A DNA stretch of 64,000 bases, from contig NW_017804587.1 in NCBI RefSeq assembly GCF_001625305.1, forward strand, positions 189,727 to 253,726. The letters are read 5' to 3'. Below the pieces are notes generated by a model that did not search any database, was not told the DNA's origin, and saw only the letters and a list, made by a program, of their open reading frames with translations. The position numbers and the translations under genes were made by a program. This stretch comes from Branchiostoma belcheri. Taxonomy: Eukaryota > Chordata > Leptocardii > Amphioxiformes > Branchiostomatidae. Below, one piece after another: positions 49,574 to 62,815 of the stretch (the first letter of the stretch is position 1; the number at the start of each line of letters is the position of its first letter).

Positions 49574-49932
49574 GGCCACACCAATTTAATTTCTTGGTCA
49601 ACAGATTCACTTGTTCATTTTTTTCTGATTTGCCAAAAAAAAAATTCAGAATCAACTGCAAAATGCTCATATTTTGCCCTGAACAGTTGAAAACAGTCCT
49701 TTTCTTCCTAGTTGTTACAGTTATTCCATCTTTCAATGCAGTGGTATCATTAAGTTCAAAATTCATTGTTTAAATTTTGAACCTGCCTGGTGTGTTTGAC
49801 TTCATGGCTCCTATCGTACCATTTGGCACCATAATAGGATGCCTAGGCCTGTTTTTATTTTATTTTTCCCCCCACCCGTTCCATTATTTTTCTAGAAAAA
49901 TCCGTTAACCAAGAAATTAAATTGGTGTGGCC
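49574..49932. mobile_element. Harbinger/Tourist-like MITE, copy 5, best preserved (TSD TTA)
   Basis: The left end GGCCACACCAATTTAATTTC continues as ttggtcaacagatt. The right end aaaaatccgttaaccaagaa is followed by attaaattggtgtggcc, its inverted copy. It is flanked by TTA (49571-49573; 49933-49935), 359 bp, and usable as the reference copy for the family. Confidence 0.88.
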
Positions 49933-51551
49933 TTAACAACAGCCAGCAGCATCAGGAGGACTTCGTCAAGGGCAGTTGCCCAGCCTACTGGCATTTTCAT
50001 AGCTTCTCCGGTAAATAAAACATCGTCTAGCCCTACCCCAAGCCTCTACCTTCACCCGCTGAATGCTTACAGAAAAATTTATATCGCACATGCATGCAGG
50101 TGGTACACACGCAGAAATGCACCTGTTTCTGTACAGTTATCTCATTACATATCATCCGGTAGTGACTACTTAGCATATGATAGACGCAGCACTTTTCTAT
50201 GTGGGAAAATTATTCTACACAAGGCAGTATACAAGCTACAGTTGAATGTAGGGTCCCAACCCACAGCAAAAAGAGCATATACAAAAGCCATCAAGACCCA
50301 AGAGGGTCCATCCACTCTCATCTCAGATGGGCTACAAAATACGATCCAACAGATCACCTGTTTTAAGTACCATATTTCCAGCGGAAGAGAGCAGGAAACG
50401 GCTAAAGTGACTCACCTCTGGTGTACGCTGGGCCGGAGCTCACGCGAGGAGACCCTGCTGTAAAACCCAGTGCACAGGTACTGCCGCTGCATACCAAACA
50501 CGGGCCGTGCCATTGTACAACAGGGGTGGGCCCTCTGATCATCAGGCTATCCGTATCAAACACCCCAGTGTTTTCCCATACATACCAGGTAATGAAGGTA
50601 CAAGCTGTAACTGACTAGAGAGTGGGTCATGTATTTGGTAACGTAGCCTAGATTATTTGTTTGCCAGATTACCGGTACTGGCCACTCAATTTTCAAGGAA
50701 GTACAAAATGCAGATCGCTGGGCTGTATGATATGGTAATCAAACCCACATCCAGTCCCAGTTACATGTATAGTGAGGTGAGCATTCAAATTCTTTCCTCC
50801 ATAAACCTATAGTTTAGGTTAAGTTTCATAAAGATTTTCAATAACCTAACATTTGATATAACATATATAAAAAAATTTTCATGTCCAAAGAGCCCTGCTA
50901 TTTGCTGTGGATCCAACCAGATAAATTTGATAAAATACATGTAATTCTTTATTTTTGTCCTATCATATGCAAGATTTCTGAGAAAAATTCCAATCAAATA
51001 TTAGAAAATGTTTGCCTCTTGTCAGATAAAAATACCTGACTTCTAGCACTACCCATGTTCAAATCCATCATCATGTATATACAATACTGTATACTGGAGA
51101 AGACACCTGTTACCACTTGCAGATAAAACAGACAAGATCAAAATTCCGATCATAAAATATGGAGCAGTAAAGTATGAGCTACAGCCTTGGTTTATGGAGT
51201 CGTATGTTTTCCATCTTCAGATAGAACATAAAACATAAAACATGGAACAGTCACCTGTCCTGTGCATAACCTTACTAGTACTCGACTGCAAGATGTGAAA
51301 GTTTTACATGCAAATTGGGGATGAAAAAGGATGACAGACTGAGACTAAGGCAGTTAAAATTTACTGATTTTCGTGTACACACCTTCCGATAAATACTACA
51401 AAATTTCATCTGCTAACAGTCAAAACAACACTTGCTAAGTCTACTCATACCATGTGTGTATTGTTTTACTAATTTCAGTGCCAATATTTGAAATTGTATA
51501 ACAAACAAAAAAAAAACACCATCATGGACAGCAATGAAAAAAATGCCCTAA

Positions 51552-51564
51552 CCCCCCCCCCCCC
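51552..51564. repeat. Poly(C) tract
   Basis: This is a run of 13 C residues, a probable assembly-sensitive homopolymer. Confidence 0.9.
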
Positions 51565-52227
51565 AAAGTCAAGATGGTTCAACCTTATTCCATGTTTGAC
51601 AACATTCCGGTAATGACATATCATTAACCTTGAAAATGATGAATTGCTCAGTAAATACGGCACATCTCATTTTTGCAAATTGAGTCACATGCATGCCTAT
51701 AGCTGCATCTACAATTCACACTCTCAAACCTTTCTTTATCAATATTTGCAGTAACATCTACATATTGTCTACCGGTTCTTTAAGTCTGAATCAAACTCTG
51801 TTTTCCCTACTAGAATGTTTGCCTATGGAGCGTATCTAATATGGTATCAATTTGATTAATTTGCATATCGCCAAGGGAACACCCTGACACCAAATTGGAT
51901 GTACAGTTGACAGCAGGGACCTCAGGAGACCGCTAACATCCCAGGGACACCACCAGATTATTGTCTACATTTCCACATTTAAATAGATTAGCCGTCAGGG
52001 GACACCAAACGTTGTACAGACTGATACTAGGCCATGGAAAAACATCCTGTAGACTGGCACATAATGGAATGAATGACATGTACAACATTTAAATATGGAC
52101 AATGATTTTTTTTCGACATATTGGATTTTATATGTTGTCTACTTTTGTTTCCTGACTGAATGTAATATGTATATGCTGCGTCCAGCCATTTTGTGAAAAA
52201 ATAAATGAACGAAGAAATAGAACCTGT

Positions 52228-52270
52228 TACAATTCAAATCAATCAAATCAATCAAATCAAATCAAATAGA
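52228..52270. repeat. (AATCAAATC)n simple repeat after a possible retroelement tail
   Basis: caaatcaatcaaatcaatca aatcaaatcaaatag follows gccattttgtgaaaaaataa atgaacg, which resembles a LINE 3' end. Confidence 0.6.
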
Positions 52271-52384
52271 TACAGTTTACACAAAGTGAGCAAAACAGTT
52301 TCATACCTACTACTTAACAGACTACTGTATACTCATTTCCCTTATGGCTAACTTCAAGTTCAATAGACATTCTGTCTACTTTAA

Positions 52385-52700
52385 ATATTTGAAAGGGTTG
52401 CTTGAACTTGACTTCATTCAAAATATATCGATGTCATATGACCAACTGGGAGGATAAACCTTACTGTTTGAAATTGACTTCTATAAAAAAATATTGATAA
52501 TTGAATTATAAATGTCATATGACCAACTGGGAGTCAGAATGAACCTGACTGTTCGAACTTGACTTCTATCAAAATGTATCGATGTTGAATTATCAATGTC
52601 ACATGACCAGCTGGAAGGATGAACCTGACTGTATGAAAAAAAATGTATCGATGTTGAATTATCATTGTCACATGACAGACTGGGAGGATGAATCTGACTA
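52385..52700. repeat. Tandem repeat, ~70-85-bp unit, about four copies
   Basis: Units contain tgtcatatgaccaactggga ggat, then acctgactgttcgaacttga cttctatc and aaaatgtatcgatgttgaat tatcaatg. Copies start near 52432, 52510, 52592 and 52666, with internal deletions. Confidence 0.8.
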
Positions 52701-54004
52701 CAAGTGTTGAAATATGACCATGAGGACAGGACAGACAACTGGATTGATGCCTGAGATTTTGCAGGATTTCTGAGCCTCGCCTGAAGGTACAAATGTAGAT
52801 AATACAAGTACAGGGGATGCTGCAGAGGGAAAAACCAGGGGCAACAACACATCACTGATTTTACAATACATACATCATTCATTCTCAGGTCACTGTGACA
52901 GTCTCTATGTCTTTACGGCTACTCAAATTCTACAAAAAGAAGTGAATGTTTCGTAACAATCTTTGTCGTATATCCTGGGGACAGCATCTAAAGCGATTTC
53001 AAGGCTGCTGCAGTAAAAACTGGATGCTTTCTGGTCTTTTTTTTCTGACAAAATGTGCTAAGAAATGGCCATAAATGTCACTATCAGCGAGATTCCTTCA
53101 TCTAAAATATTTTTGTTGTGCCTCCCTGAAATTGAGTTGGATGCCTTTTTTAACACAATTTCAGGGTGGCACAACACAAAAATCTTTTCGAACATATATA
53201 AAAAACATATAAGAAATATATTTAAAACACATTCTGCAGAAAAAAAATTTCAGAAAACTCATGTACATATAATATTATACCTGGCACAGTATAGGAATGG
53301 CTGTAAACCATATCCTTTATGCCTTTATGTTTAAACATTACAGGCCATTAGAAATAAAGGGCCTGGTGGTAAGTGATGGCTTTAGCTATATGATCTCCTA
53401 CTGATTAGGAATTCAGTGGCTAACCTCAGACCATAAATGGCAATACCTTTTACTGTTCCAAGAGCGGGGACCACGTCAGAAGTTAAGTCTGTTTCACCAC
53501 TGACATCTAGACACTAGGAATCCTGATCATGTTATCCTTTGCATTGGGGTATCTTAAAAACATGAAATATGTGTCCAAAGTGGTAAATTTTATAACAACT
53601 TGAAACAAATCTTGGATAAATTCAGTGAAATTCAGACAGATATTGCAGCTGAAAATAAAATTTTATTGCTGTAACAGCAATATTTTGAACATACAACAAT
53701 GTAGGCCATACCTACAATAATTGCCATTCAAAGTCAGCATACAAATGTAGATGATAACTTAATCCCAAATGTATAAACATGAGCAGTGGGGCAGAATAAA
53801 TCCCTACGGTTTTCTCTCTGTGGTTGGAAAGATTTGTAGGTATGCAATCCAACCCTGGGCTACAATTTAGCTGCAATTTTCCTGGGAGAGAAACAGGATA
53901 CCGCTCAAATATTGCGGGGAGGGGAGGGAGCTATATGAAAAATGTGTGCTGATGTGTTTTATCTATCACAGGAAGGGGGAAACCTTTAGTCACAGCAGAT
54001 AACA

Positions 54005-54300
54005 GGGCTGGAAATACATTCGAGCTGTGCATATATTTCTGATGCCTACCTGCACTGGTCCATGTACTCCATGTATATGCATGTACTGGGTATATGCAGG
54101 TTAGTGCAGGAAATATTGGAGCTGTGCAGGTATTTCTGATGTCTACCTGCACCTAACCTGCACTGGTCCATGTACTGGGTATATGCAGGTTAGTGAAGGT
54201 AAAATTGGAGCTGTCCAGGTATTTCTGATGTCTACACTGTACCTGTACAAAACCTACACTGGTCCATGTACTAGGTTTACATGTATATATGTATAGATCA
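54005..54300. repeat. Tandem array, ~92-bp unit, three units
   Basis: Each unit reads ggagctgtgcaggtatttct gatgtctacctgcacctaac ctgcactggtccatgtactg ggtatatgcaggttagtgc. The last unit is diverged. A single dispersed copy is at 34670-34800, and similarity may extend downstream (tatgatccatacttcc vs catgatccatatttcc). Confidence 0.82.
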
Positions 54301-55200
54301 TGTATGTGGCAATAGTTTCTAAACAGTTCGTACTTTGTAGTATGATCCATACTTCCTAAATTCCTAAAAGAGGGCTGCAGGTAAAAGGTAATTTTTACTT
54401 TCCAGACAAATACAAAAGTGTTATCCATTTTGACATAAAGTAATACAGAGATCCAACACACAGGCATAGACATTGCACTGTCCTTGGTGCTGAAATACCT
54501 TCCAGTGACATATACACCATCCATAACTGTCTCTAGTGTCAAAACTGGTATTAGAATTGGACAACAGGAAAAACTCTACCTGACACAAAGCTAAGCTGAG
54601 CCAAATCCCTCTGTCATGCCAACTTTTCTTCTCATACATTTTAACTGCCTCTTGTCATCTTTGTAGTAGATTTCTAGGGTTGTGATCTGCACTTTGCAAG
54701 AAAGCCTCAAGGAAGTTCCTGTCTTCCTTGGAATGATTTTCAGTTATTCATCACTTCCACATAGCAATCCCTTTACAATCACCAAAATAGAAATACAGTC
54801 ATAAGTGATCATCTCACCAATGGTAATAGAATAAGGTAACTCAGACTGTTGTGTGCAAGGGATAAAGCTGAAATAACCACACGAAAGCAACATCTATTTT
54901 CTTTAGCGAGCAATACTAGAATTCAAACAGCAAATTGGGAAATTTCTGAAGTTTTGCCACCATGCCTTCTGCTTAAGGGGCCTGTATACTTTGCTGACAT
55001 TTGAATTTGATTCACATAACGTGATTTACATGGTAACAGTGTAATCCTATCAAGTGAATCCAAAGCCATGCGAGACAGAACTTGAGGATGATACTCCCTT
55101 CCTGTTAGTAAGAATCAAGGGAACATAAGGTAAACTTCCCTATGGGGAGCATGTCGGCAGAACGTGCTGTGCCCTGCACGAAATCCGTAACGTAATGTGA

Positions 55201-55466
55201 ATTGATGGAACCGTTCTAAAGGGAACAACGTGTGATTGCACATACGCTTAGTTTTTGTTAAGAACTATGGACAAGTGCAGAATGTATATTTTAAGGTTTA
55301 TGTATTTAAGGATGATATTCCGGCTGTGATTTACACCAACATTTTAAACAATTCTCCATCTCCTAAAGTGAGAATATGAAAGCAAATATCCTTTCGCCAC
55401 ACTTTTTAACAAAAACTAAGCGTATGTGCAATCAAACATTGTTCCCTTTAGAACGGTTCCATCAAT
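55201..55466. mobile_element. Inverted repeat with 60-bp arms (58/60 identical), 146-bp spacer
   Basis: The left arm 55201-55260 (attgatggaaccgttctaaa ... cttagtttttgtta) is repeated inverted at 55407-55466. The spacer is AT-rich and non-coding. Probably a MITE or fold-back element; I could not find a clean target duplication. Confidence 0.75.
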
Positions 55467-55867
55467 ACCGTAAATCACCCAAAAAGGATTATCAGGATCT
55501 GTCCCCTGTGGTTTGGGATGCTCGTCAAGTCAGCAGTAAAACTAATGATGCTATAACACAAGACTTTCCATGTGCCTGGGAGAGATAGGAGCAGAACCAA
55601 TCTGTCAGTGCTGCAAGGAATGCACATCAAAATCATTACATGTTTAACTGGAAGTTACAATTTAGGAACAACCAGCTCTTCTGTAAAAATGTTGATAATA
55701 AAAGGCATCAAACTCTTAAGGTATTTCATTATTAATTACAAATTCTAATACAGTCAAACCTGCCAACAGTCACCCAGGGGACCAAAATAAAGTGGTCTTC
55801 TTCTACAGGTGGCCTTCTTGGACCTACGAATTAAAACATTTAAGGACCAGGTTAAAGTTTTTGCCTG

Positions 55868-56029
55868 TAGCCTGGCTACCAAGAGAGGATGAAGACTTGG
55901 GAGCTACAATAGGTCTGGTAACCAAACTAAAAGTTGTTGTGGCCAGATGGCAAGCTTGATGAGGTGGCCACTGCAACGCTAAAAAAAATCGAGCGTTGCA
56001 GAGCGAAAATCTGGATGGTACCCAGGCTA
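55868..56029. mobile_element. Fold-back repeat with TAGCCTGG termini, copy 4 (composite)
   Basis: It starts tagcctggctaccaagagag and ends ctggatggtacccaggcta. An internal ggtctggtaaccaaacta (near 55912) and a small hairpin (caacgct...agcgttg) suggest one copy nested in another. Confidence 0.6.
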
Positions 56030-57131
56030 TGCTTGGACAGGTTTGCCTGCACCACCACAGCACCAGAAGTAGAGGCACACGACATTTGACACACCCAAGC
56101 CCCTATTTAGACCAGACTAGGCCAATGCAGTCATCTGGGATAAACAAAGGTTACAGCATGTGACCTTCTCAGTAATAGCCAATCTCAACTCATTTTCTGT
56201 GATGAATACAGGAAGAAAGGAACAGTATTGAGCTAACGTTACTTCTTGGGAAGCTAAAATAGCTTCTATCAAAACTTGAGAACACTCTATGACTACTTTC
56301 CCCCCCCCCCTCCATTTTAATTATAGACAAGATCTTTAGCAAGGAACTGGTTTTCAAAATAGTACTACCCATCATATCTGGATCTCTCCTTGGTGCTGAA
56401 CGGCCTTCCACTCCCATGTACACTACACTAACAGTAATGATTTTCTCCATGCTGTGGATGTTCTTAAGTGACAAATTTGTACCTGGTTTTGATCTAATTC
56501 CAGGGTCTTCATTTTCTGACTTTGTATTCTGTTGTATGCAACTTTCTCAATGAACCCCATAGTTGTTAATCATGATAGACTTTCTCACACCTTGAGCACA
56601 GGTCACTTTGGTTACTAGTAAGTAAGGTCTTTTGCCCATAGCCTGTCTGGACACAGCCAGGAAATAAAGCTGGCATTTGAAAATGTCAAAGGCCAACATG
56701 TTCCAGCTCACCTACAAATGTAGATGTAATTTATCAAGATATAACCTTTACCCTATCCTACTGCTTAACCCTGTAACCAATAGAGAAACAGTAGCTGGAC
56801 AGATACTTCAGTAGCATGTAGGTAGAAAGTACTGCGCCTATGCGAAACCTGTAATGTGCATTACGCTTCAGCAGACCGTTTCATTTAAGGTTGTATTAAG
56901 GATGACATCCCGTCTATATTTTTAAATGTTACATCAGAAAAGACATCGTCTGTAACAGGTAAAATTCTGATACAACATTGATCAAACATTCAACAAAAAC
57001 TGTGAAAATCTGGGTTTTGTGCAGATGCAGTATGTTCTACCGATGTGCCGACTTTGGTGTGTTAAGGTTTAAAGTCATGTAGATTTTCTCTGAAGTTCAA
57101 GCTTGCACAAGTTGTCAGTGCTAAATCTCAC

Positions 57132-57204
57132 TAGCCTGGTTACCAAACCTATCATAGCTTCCGAGTCCTACATCCTCACTGCAAATAGCCAGGTAACCAG
57201 GCTA
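57132..57204. mobile_element. Fold-back repeat with TAGCCTGG termini, copy 5
   Basis: tagcctggttaccaaaccta at the left and gccaggtaaccaggcta at the right, 73 bp in total. Confidence 0.7.
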
Positions 57205-58600
57205 CCATCTCACACGGATTCAAGTAGGGCAAGAAGAATGGATCAATGCAGCAAATCAAATAAAATTGGCGTCTGGAGTTACACTAGCAAGACACACGAC
57301 CCTTTTTACAGCCAGCCGGTTTGACGGATGAGGCAGGAAGGTGGAGGTGTCAGGATGATGAACAGGTGGGAGAAGAGGCATTCATCTCTGGTGACCTTTG
57401 GCCTCGGTGAGGGGGGCACTGGGCCGCACCACAAGTGGTGTAATTGTATCCCAGGGAGGTCTGCTAACCAGGGTCACCCCTGACATCCAACATCCAGGCC
57501 AACCTAGAGAGAGCCACTACTAACTATAGAGAAGTGTTAAAAAAGAAAAACGTCTAGGCAATGCATGGTGTTACCGTGTATCAAATGGAAAAACCAGATC
57601 ACAACATATCAAAACCTAAAGTTCTGCTGCAGTAGCAAGGAAAGTTGCCAGGGGGTGAAAAATCTGATTGTTTCTTCAATAGGTAAGGATCTAACCACAT
57701 ACCAACTTTCATGACAATCCATCGAAAGCTCCTTGTATGTGGTTTATCCTACTAAACCACATACATACATGTACATACATACATCATCATCATAGTCCTT
57801 TTCATCCTGTCGGACGATCAAACACTTCCAAAATCATAACCTTCTTTTTTGCCGAAAGTAAAAAGCTCATATATCCATGCAGCGGTCAGGAAATGCCAGA
57901 ACAGAACAGGAATGACTCAAAGACTTACAGTTTCAGTGGAGTGGAACTTGCTTTTATCAGACATGATATAAGTTGTAACATTAGTGCTCTTTTCATTGAA
58001 TAGTTTTTAGAATCGCCTGGAGTTAGACACATGATACAGTCATATATAAGCAGCTGCCATAGCCTGAAGCATTGTTACATGTACATCGCTTGATTTACAT
58101 GATACAGAAACCTGGCATATCAGAGATTAACAAGGGTGAGAGTATGTACAATTCACTCAGTGGTGAAAACAGGGCATCATTTTAATGCTATGTTGAAAAG
58201 AAAACGAAATGAAAATTAAGGCTCAAAGCATGCAAAGTCTCACTCAAGCACAGTTATTTCAAGTACCGGTAGGTTCCTTTTGTGAAAATATTACACCCAT
58301 TAAATCTGAATCAGCAAGTTATAATGAGTTTCATGTTCTCCTGCTGGCTTCTTTTTTATACCCATCCAACGTACGACAGTTTGACGTCATTTCATTTTCC
58401 CCTGCTGCGATTTTCCTGCTCCCAATTTGTACGGAGTTGTCATCAGCAAATCCAACCCAATTCCAACCCTGCCCTTCAGGCAATCAATATTACTTTCATT
58501 CAGCTTTTTAAGGTAGTACATTCAGGATGGAGACTTACTCTTCATTTTGCCTGATAAATCCAGGTAAAATGTGCTTCTTTTGAACAGTGACTGCTACTTG

Positions 58601-58680
58601 TCAATGAAGGTTAGACATGCAGGTGGTGAGATACACAAGAAAACCGTCACTTGAGCAACTGGATAGATTTTGAAACTGTC
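58601..58680. mobile_element. Half copy of the TTACTCAAGCAACTGG fold-back family
   Basis: tcaatgaaggttagacatgc aggtgg, then gagatacacaagaaaaccgt cacttgagcaactggataga ttttg: one arm only. Confidence 0.6.
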
Positions 58681-59730
58681 AGAGGTTTCAAGTCAGTAGC
58701 GCATAGCATCTGATCCTATAGTATATGTGTGAGTATACATGTACATGTACATGTGTATGAGTGATTAGACAATTACTATCGGTAGGTTATTCATACTGTC
58801 GAAGTGAAAAAAAATATTGCACCAACCATCTATAAATGTTAGATATACATAAACAAAAAATTCCATTATAGGACTAACATTATATTCAGTCAAAATTGAA
58901 AGCAATTACACCATACCTCACTTGTGTAGTTGCACCCTTCAACACTGCAATAGAAAGGTCTTTCCAACAGTTGTCCAAGACACACCTTTAAATTTCCTAC
59001 TCCAGCTCAAGTTGAGATCTGGGATTCAAATGCCAGCAATATTTTCCTGAGAAGCCAGGAAGCCGACCTCACCATGGGGCTAACAGCAACACTTCTCCTG
59101 CCAAAACCAACATCAGCACTGCAGAAATCCCAAACTTCAGGGTGTGACGTTTCCTCCCAGGCTGGGTAAAACCTCCCCTGAAGACATCAAGGCAAACTGA
59201 CCTTTAACTTTGCAGGAAGACCCCCAGACTCGCGGTGGGAGGGATTGGGCATCAGGAGTGTGCCTGTAGCTGGTCCACTGGGCATTGGGCTGGGAAGGGG
59301 GACTTGGACAGGAAACATCAAGCAACTAACTCTCCAGGACAGGAAAAGCAAAATGGACGTACATGTATTTTCCTCATGGTCGAAGTAACAGGAAATAAGT
59401 TCATTTCAAGAATTGACTATGTCTATTTACTGAAGATTGGTTTAAAAGATGCTCAAGTAAAACCGACTCATAAATATTGACAACTGTTGAGAGGAACTAT
59501 TGAGTGATGGCAAAAAGGTTGACCTCAATCTTCTTGTGGCATGGAAACTTGAGCAAAAGTCACCTTGACAGTTTGACCTTCATAGGTATTTATAAGATCT
59601 TCTGCAGCCCCAAATATAACCAGAGTGTTATTACCTGGGATATTGCTTTATAAATCATCTTCTCTAGAACTTTCATGTATGTTGACATGCAGGCTTTGAG
59701 CTTTTATCTTCTGAAACCATTCTGTATAAA

Positions 59731-59862
59731 AGATATTCTATGTATGGAACAAGATATTCTATGGAACAAGATGTTCTATGGAACAAGATATTCTATGGAA
59801 CAAGATATTCTATGGAACAAGATATTCTATGGAACAAGATATTCTATGGAACAAGATATTCT
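59731..59862 (+). repeat. 17-bp tandem repeat, about seven units
   Basis: The unit ggaacaagatattctat is almost invariant (one unit has atgttctat), preceded by a partial unit. Because the unit length is not divisible by three, the apparent repeating peptide runs through shifting frames and is not a protein repeat. Confidence 0.95.
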
Positions 59863-60338
59863 CATTCTCTTTTTTTAAAATCCTGCTGATACAAGTAGGT
59901 CATATCATACATCTAAATGATATTCAATATTTAATAATGGTGAAAGGTTAGCACTTAATCTTTTAAGGGTGAAGATATCAGAGTAAAAGTCACCTTCAGA
60001 ATTCAGAGCATGACCTTCATACCAGGATTATCCATCCACCTTGAAGATAAACTAATGTAAACCTGGTTCTTAAGAACTTAATGGCTGACTTACAGATTTT
60101 GACCTCAGTTATCCCAGGAGCTTCTCACAGAATGAAAATATCAAACATGATCGTATCATCTTGTCTTGGTTGCTTTAAACACTCCTGAAGCAGAAAGTAC
60201 ATGTAGTTGTCTGCATGTGCAATACATGTATATAAAAACACTTTGGTGCGTGTGTGTTTACGTTTAAGTACAATGTTACTATTAAACCACTGTTAAATGT
60301 CGATCTCTGTCAAATACCTACATTGTACTAACCAGTTG

Positions 60339-60451
60339 GGCCACATTGACACAACTGCTTGGTTCTAGATCTATGACTTCTACAATATCTTTAATCAACT
60401 AATTCATCTAGAGAAAACGACTGAGAAGTAACAAATCAAATTGGTTTGGCC
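60339..60451. mobile_element. Harbinger/Tourist-like MITE, short copy 6 (TSD TTG)
   Basis: It starts GGCCACATTGACACAACTGC and ends AATCAAATTGGTTTGGCC, flanked by TTG on both sides (60336-60338; 60452-60454). At 113 bp, the whole middle of the family consensus is deleted. Confidence 0.7.
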
Positions 60452-62740
60452 TTGCAGCAGGTCTGCACTCCTGTTCACTGGGGAAACTCAGAAATCCTGT
60501 CTCCCACAGACTCCAGACTAAAACCTAATAGTAGGGGAGAAGGATTTGCCATCAAACCCTTGCACTTTCCAGTTTAATACTTTTCCACATGCAGAGCGTC
60601 AAAAGGGATTTCCACTCTACTCCATAGGTATTTCACAGAAAGGCAATTAGTGTAAAATGATTGTACTGAACCGTACTGAAAATGCCATGTTAATTCCCAA
60701 CAGTAGGACAGTAGGAGTATAAAAACAGTCTTTCAATAAAAGTTTTTTTTCTTACAAATTTTCAATGTCTATGTCTACATGTATGTCTATGAATAGAGGC
60801 TACAAAGAAGATGACTTCTCTCTAACATTCGGAATAGAGTAACCCATAACCATGCCTCACAGACAATATCAAATGAAAAACAAATGATCTAACGTTGAAT
60901 AGAAATGTCAGTTAACGTTCTGCTACACAAATGTACAGTCAAAAGAAGAATGATATAGTTCACATTGGCCACTAATGATGAAATTACAACATGTATGCTA
61001 GTAAGCCCTGCCATTTTCAATTTGCACACTTGATGACAAGTGCTTGTCTGTCTCTCATTTTACAATTTTCACTGCTGCTCAACTAGTGTGAGAACGTTCC
61101 TACCTCATCTTTACCTTAGGGAAATTATTTCTAAGCCTGTTCCTCATCACTGACTCAAGATTGGCAGCGAAGTCAGTAAAAGTTTTTTTTTTACCCCAGT
61201 CATGGCTTGGAGCCCAAGTCTTGCCATACAAAGTTGTGCTCTAAGTGGAACACCTTCTCCTCTTTTCCTGGGGGAAATCACTCTCATCCACATCCCACAA
61301 GAATATGGGAAGTAATGATCTGGAAAAATGCTTTTGAGGATGATATTTTACAAAATGAATTGCTTGTGAATTTTCCATTGACAACACTTTTACACTGAGC
61401 CGTAACCTCACAGAGTTGGCCTAGTTTGTGTGAACTTTACTTTGTCGGCTTCTGTTTTCTGATGGCTTGGCACTGCCAAGTTGGCAGCTACTGCTTCCTA
61501 ATTACTATCAAACAGAAGAAAATGACTTAGGGCCAGTTACATATGCCATAGGTCCTCCTACAATTTTGACAGCTTGGTGGAGAAAAGAGAATGCCAAGAA
61601 GGGATCTGGATACAGGCCAGAACAGTTTCTTCCAAATCTTTCTAATGATTCTAGGGAACTCAGCTATAGTCTATTAGTACAGTGAGGCCAAGCCAAAGTG
61701 TATTCTGTGGCGATGAACATGAAATGAAGTTTTTTTCAATCCTTTGAAGCAGAATGAAACTAATTGACAAGGATCAAAGACAGCATTTGGGATAACAAGA
61801 AAGCTGAATTTTGTTTGACACATGCATGACTATCCCATGAATGCCTTCAATTTGCAAATGTACAACAATCTCATAGGTCATAAGTAACAGCTAGAATAGC
61901 ACAAGGAGATACAAACAATCACCAACTGTCTGTCAAAAACAGGGTATGAAGAATCCCAATCCTGACAGCTTAGTCCAGCCAATCCTTCCTCCAAGTTCAC
62001 CTGTTCTGGGTTATAGAAATCTCTCGAGAGCTGCAACAAGTGTTTCCCCTGGTCTCCTAACCTACAGATGAAAGCATTCCTGTCCCTCTCACCTGTTGGT
62101 CCTGTCAGGAGTAACAAAGTACAGCCAGGCCAGGAGTCCTCATCTGTAACAATGCCAACTTTATGGGGCCCGGAAACTTTGATAACAGGTGCCCGGCATG
62201 TAAATTGTACCGATTCTTGTTAGTTTGGAGACAGAGTTCATCACCTAGACAGCAAGCCTTCCTTGGTAGAATTCCTACATACAGAGGCATGTGAGAGAAG
62301 GTTGAGTTGGGATCCCAGTGCGCCACAGGAGAATGTTTGAAAGGTCAACTTTGTACTTGATACGATCAAAATCAACCCAACTTCGGATGCTGTATTCCCA
62401 CCTTTGGTACATAAAATATTTAGTAATTGTTTTCAACAACGCAACAACCCCAAAAATACTTAACACATAGAAATATGAAATTGTAATGTAATAGGACAAA
62501 TGATGTGCACAAAGTTAGCGTCATGAAGGACAGGTTTGTTTACCCTTTATGAAAAACGTGTCCCAAGTTTCTAAAAGTAAATAAAAGACTGACATTACAT
62601 GTTTGGTTTTGAGCAGTATGAATCTCTCTAATTTCCGCTGCAAGAAACAAGAATCCAAAGTCAAATAGACAAAGAAACCTTTAAGTAATTCCTTTGCACT
62701 TTCTTGAACCTTACTCAAAGAATCTCTTTACATACATGTA

Positions 62741-62815
62741 GACAAAGGTTAGAGATCCAGGAAACACAAGAAAACTGTTACTCAAGCAACTGGATAGATT
62801 TTGACTATCCAGAAG
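62741..62815. mobile_element. Half copy of the TTACTCAAGCAACTGG fold-back family
   Basis: caaaggttagagatccagga aacacaagaaaactgttact caagcaactggatagatttt g: one arm, aligned with 58601-58680. Confidence 0.6.

Noticed and set aside
50416-50457. Possible 42-bp minus-strand microexon with donor GTGAGTCA
   Set aside because: The donor is good but the acceptor (ggttttacag) lacks a long pyrimidine tract, the peptide fits no SUEL or EVA1C sequence, and no partner exon was found.
49927-50463. Longest open frame in the window (178 codons, plus strand)
   Set aside because: It begins inside the end of a MITE, has no domain or composition typical of protein and no codon-like GC pattern; a chance frame.
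59675-59878. Protein with MEQDILWNK / FYGTRYS repeats
   Set aside because: A by-product of a 17-bp tandem DNA repeat read through; not a protein repeat.
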